33,134 bases of DNA. It comes from an uncultured Muribaculaceae bacterium (GTDB lineage Bacteria; Bacteroidota; Bacteroidia; Bacteroidales; Muribaculaceae). Numbering within the stretch: position 1 is the stretch's first letter; every line of letters starts with the position of its first letter. Below, piece after piece: positions 32,277 to 33,134 of the stretch. Position numbers and translations under genes: made by a program. The notes beneath the pieces were generated by a model. The model did not search any database. It was not told the origin of the DNA and saw only the letters and a program-made list of their open reading frames with translations. The DNA is taken from contig CAJUIW010000021.1 in the NCBI GenBank assembly GCA_910586895.1, positions 1 to 33,134 of the forward strand, given 5' to 3'.

Positions 32277-32977
32277 AACGTCTGCTCTATATTGCCGCCG
32301 CATCTCTGATGCTCAGCTCGGCAGCCTGTACATCCGGAGCTGCATCTGATGCTGAGAAGGCACGCCTCGATTCGCTCCGCACCGACTCTTTGAATCGTGT
32401 CCGTGCGGCAGCCGATTCAGCAGCCCGTGCCGGACGGATGCACATCATCGACTCCATCAACCGCCACACAGTAAGCCCTGACCTCACTTTCTTCGGGCTG
32501 CATGGCAAAGTGAATGAACTGACCTACGTAAAGAGCTGCGACTGGGTTGGCTCACCACGCGCCGGAACAGTCATAGCATTCGACACGCTCGGTCATGCTT
32601 CAGCCGATGTCATACGCCATGAATCGGGACGCATAACCGGAATGGGAGAGAAAGCCTACGGATGGGCTGACGGACATGTGACAATAGTGGGACCCGCCGA
32701 ATTCGGAGCCAATGAAGCGGAGTACCACCGCCTCAACCGCACATACGTGAAGCACAGCTACGACAGCAGAGGTTGGCCTGTCAAATCGCAAGTGCTCAAT
32801 AACATGGATGAAATCATCATCGAATACACTTACAACGTTACGGATACGGACCGCTTCGGCAATTGGCTCGTACGCGAAGTACTCCGCCTTGAACTTGAAG
32901 CCGGCTCACGCCAGGAACTGAGCCGCGAAGTCATCCCCGAAATCCGCACCATCACCTACCACACTGATTCCCTCTGA
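32273..32977 (+). CDS. Lipoprotein of unknown function
   Basis: Starting at ATG 32273 (4-nt overlap with the GT2 gene) the protein has 234 residues. The N-terminus MKRLLYIAAASLMLSSAAC is a lipoprotein signal with a cysteine at 19; the frame is open upstream to 32228 but would lack a signal. After a charged, Ala/Arg-rich linker (about 25-60, coiled-coil-like: EKARLDSLRTDSLNRVRAA) come short beta segments with G-x-V-x-E-L-T-Y and FGNWLVREV patterns, recalling MORN- or RHS-like strand repeats (weak resemblance). Coupling to GT2 hints at an envelope polysaccharide role, but this is inference. Two hairpins follow. Confidence 0.75.
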   Translation: MKRLLYIAAASLMLSSAACTSGAASDAEKARLDSLRTDSLNRVRAAADSAARAGRMHIIDSINRHTVSPDLTFFGLHGKVNELTYVKSCDWVGSPRAGTVIAFDTLGHASADVIRHESGRITGMGEKAYGWADGHVTIVGPAEFGANEAEYHRLNRTYVKHSYDSRGWPVKSQVLNNMDEIIIEYTYNVTDTDRFGNWLVREVLRLELEAGSRQELSREVIPEIRTITYHTDSL

Positions 32978-32982
32978 CCCAC

Positions 32983-33017
32983 AATCCCGGCGCATGGCAA
33001 GGCGTGACGCCGGGATT
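32983..33017 (+). other. Perfect 10-bp stem-loop downstream of the lipoprotein gene
   Basis: AATCCCGGCG (32983-32992) and CGCCGGGATT (33008-33017) are exact reverse complements with a 15-nt loop. No T-tract follows, so it is probably an mRNA 3'-end or stability hairpin, with the true terminator just downstream. Confidence 0.6.
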
Positions 33018-33035
33018 ACGGTTATGGGTATAAAA

Positions 33036-33078
33036 GAAAAACGCAGTCAACTGATAAGTCAGCTAACTGCGTTTTCTT
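33036..33078. terminator. Bidirectional terminator between lipoprotein and tRNA-Leu
   Basis: ACGCAGT (33041-33047) pairs with ACTGCGT (33066-33072), with an inner interrupted stem and A/T-rich flanks (AAAA before, TTTTCTT after). It can act in both directions, ending the lipoprotein transcript on + and the tRNA on -. Confidence 0.75.
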
Positions 33079-33083
33079 GAAAG

Positions 33084-33134
33084 TGTCCGAAATGAGACTC
33101 GAACTCACACGATCCAATGATCACTACCCCCTCA
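33084..33134 (-). tRNA. tRNA-Leu(GAG), 3' part, cut by the window edge
   Basis: Read on the minus strand, the sequence begins in the anticodon loop (TGAGGG, anticodon GAG at 33133-33131) and the 3' anticodon stem GGTAG. A long variable arm follows with GATC/GATC pairing, then T-arm GTGAG TTCGAGT CTCAT and acceptor strand TTCGGAC with discriminator A at 33084. The long variable arm and GAG anticodon indicate leucine. CCA is not encoded. The 5' half lies beyond the right edge. Confidence 0.85.

Noticed and set aside
1..33134. CRISPR arrays, insertion sequences, integrases or phage genes
   Set aside because: No regularly spaced repeats, transposase or integrase motifs were found on either strand.

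Overview
The window looks like chromosome from an anaerobic gut member of the Bacteroidales, probably Muribaculaceae or a close relative (inference). The signs are a SusC/SusD pair, many Bacteroidetes-type promoters (TTG or TTTG, about 20 nt, TAnnTTTG), few Shine-Dalgarno sites, Bacteroidetes-specific families (DUF3078, GH57/GH133/GT4 glycogen cluster, short Crp-like regulators) and a tRNA gene without an encoded CCA. Nearly every gene is on the + strand; only an ATPase gene, a partial tRNA and a doubtful open frame at the left edge are on the - strand.

Layout. 1-582: mostly non-coding, with an open minus frame running off the left edge and the promoter of the glycan-uptake operon. 583-6499: SusC-like transporter, SusD-like lipoprotein and a small lipoprotein, closed by a strong terminator. 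6659-7432: separately promoted SGNH/GDSL esterase. 7433-9199: an AT-rich three-gene HipB-HipS-HipT type toxin-antitoxin module, preceded by three palindromes of identical geometry that look like HipB operators. 9315-11005: rplY-pth-S4-domain gene. 11044-14396: aspS, Nif3-like gene and a coiled-coil zinc-ribbon gene. 14670-16580: dnaK, preceded by a sigma-54-like -24/-12 element. 16672-16914: small EF-hand-like protein. 17131-18267 (-): DUF4143-type ATPase. 18548-20461: secreted leucine-rich-repeat/transglutaminase-like protein. 20572-21858: metY. 21908-26272: DUF3078 outer-membrane protein, two exported proteins of unknown function, a Crp/Fnr-type regulator and a MATE transporter in a tightly coupled run. 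26473-31170: glycogen cluster (debranching enzyme, GT4 synthase-like enzyme, GH57 protein). 31263-32977: GT2 glycosyltransferase and a lipoprotein. 33084-33134 (-): 3' part of tRNA-Leu(GAG).

How the parts work together. SusC/D and the small lipoprotein probably bind and import a glycan, and the nearby esterase could remove acyl groups from it. The central block is translation and proteostasis housekeeping. The Hip module sits directly upstream of rplY with no visible terminator between them. The glycogen cluster would make and trim an internal alpha-glucan, but two of its three enzymes carry substitutions at positions expected to be catalytic.

Points most worth following up: the HipBST-like split toxin with its repeated operator geometry; a perfect 13-bp hairpin plus T-tract inside pth; an attenuator-like hairpin in the rplY leader; the Asp-to-Asn changes in the GH57 and debranching proteins; the sigma-54-like element before dnaK; and an orphan terminator at 18429-18465 that may end a small RNA.
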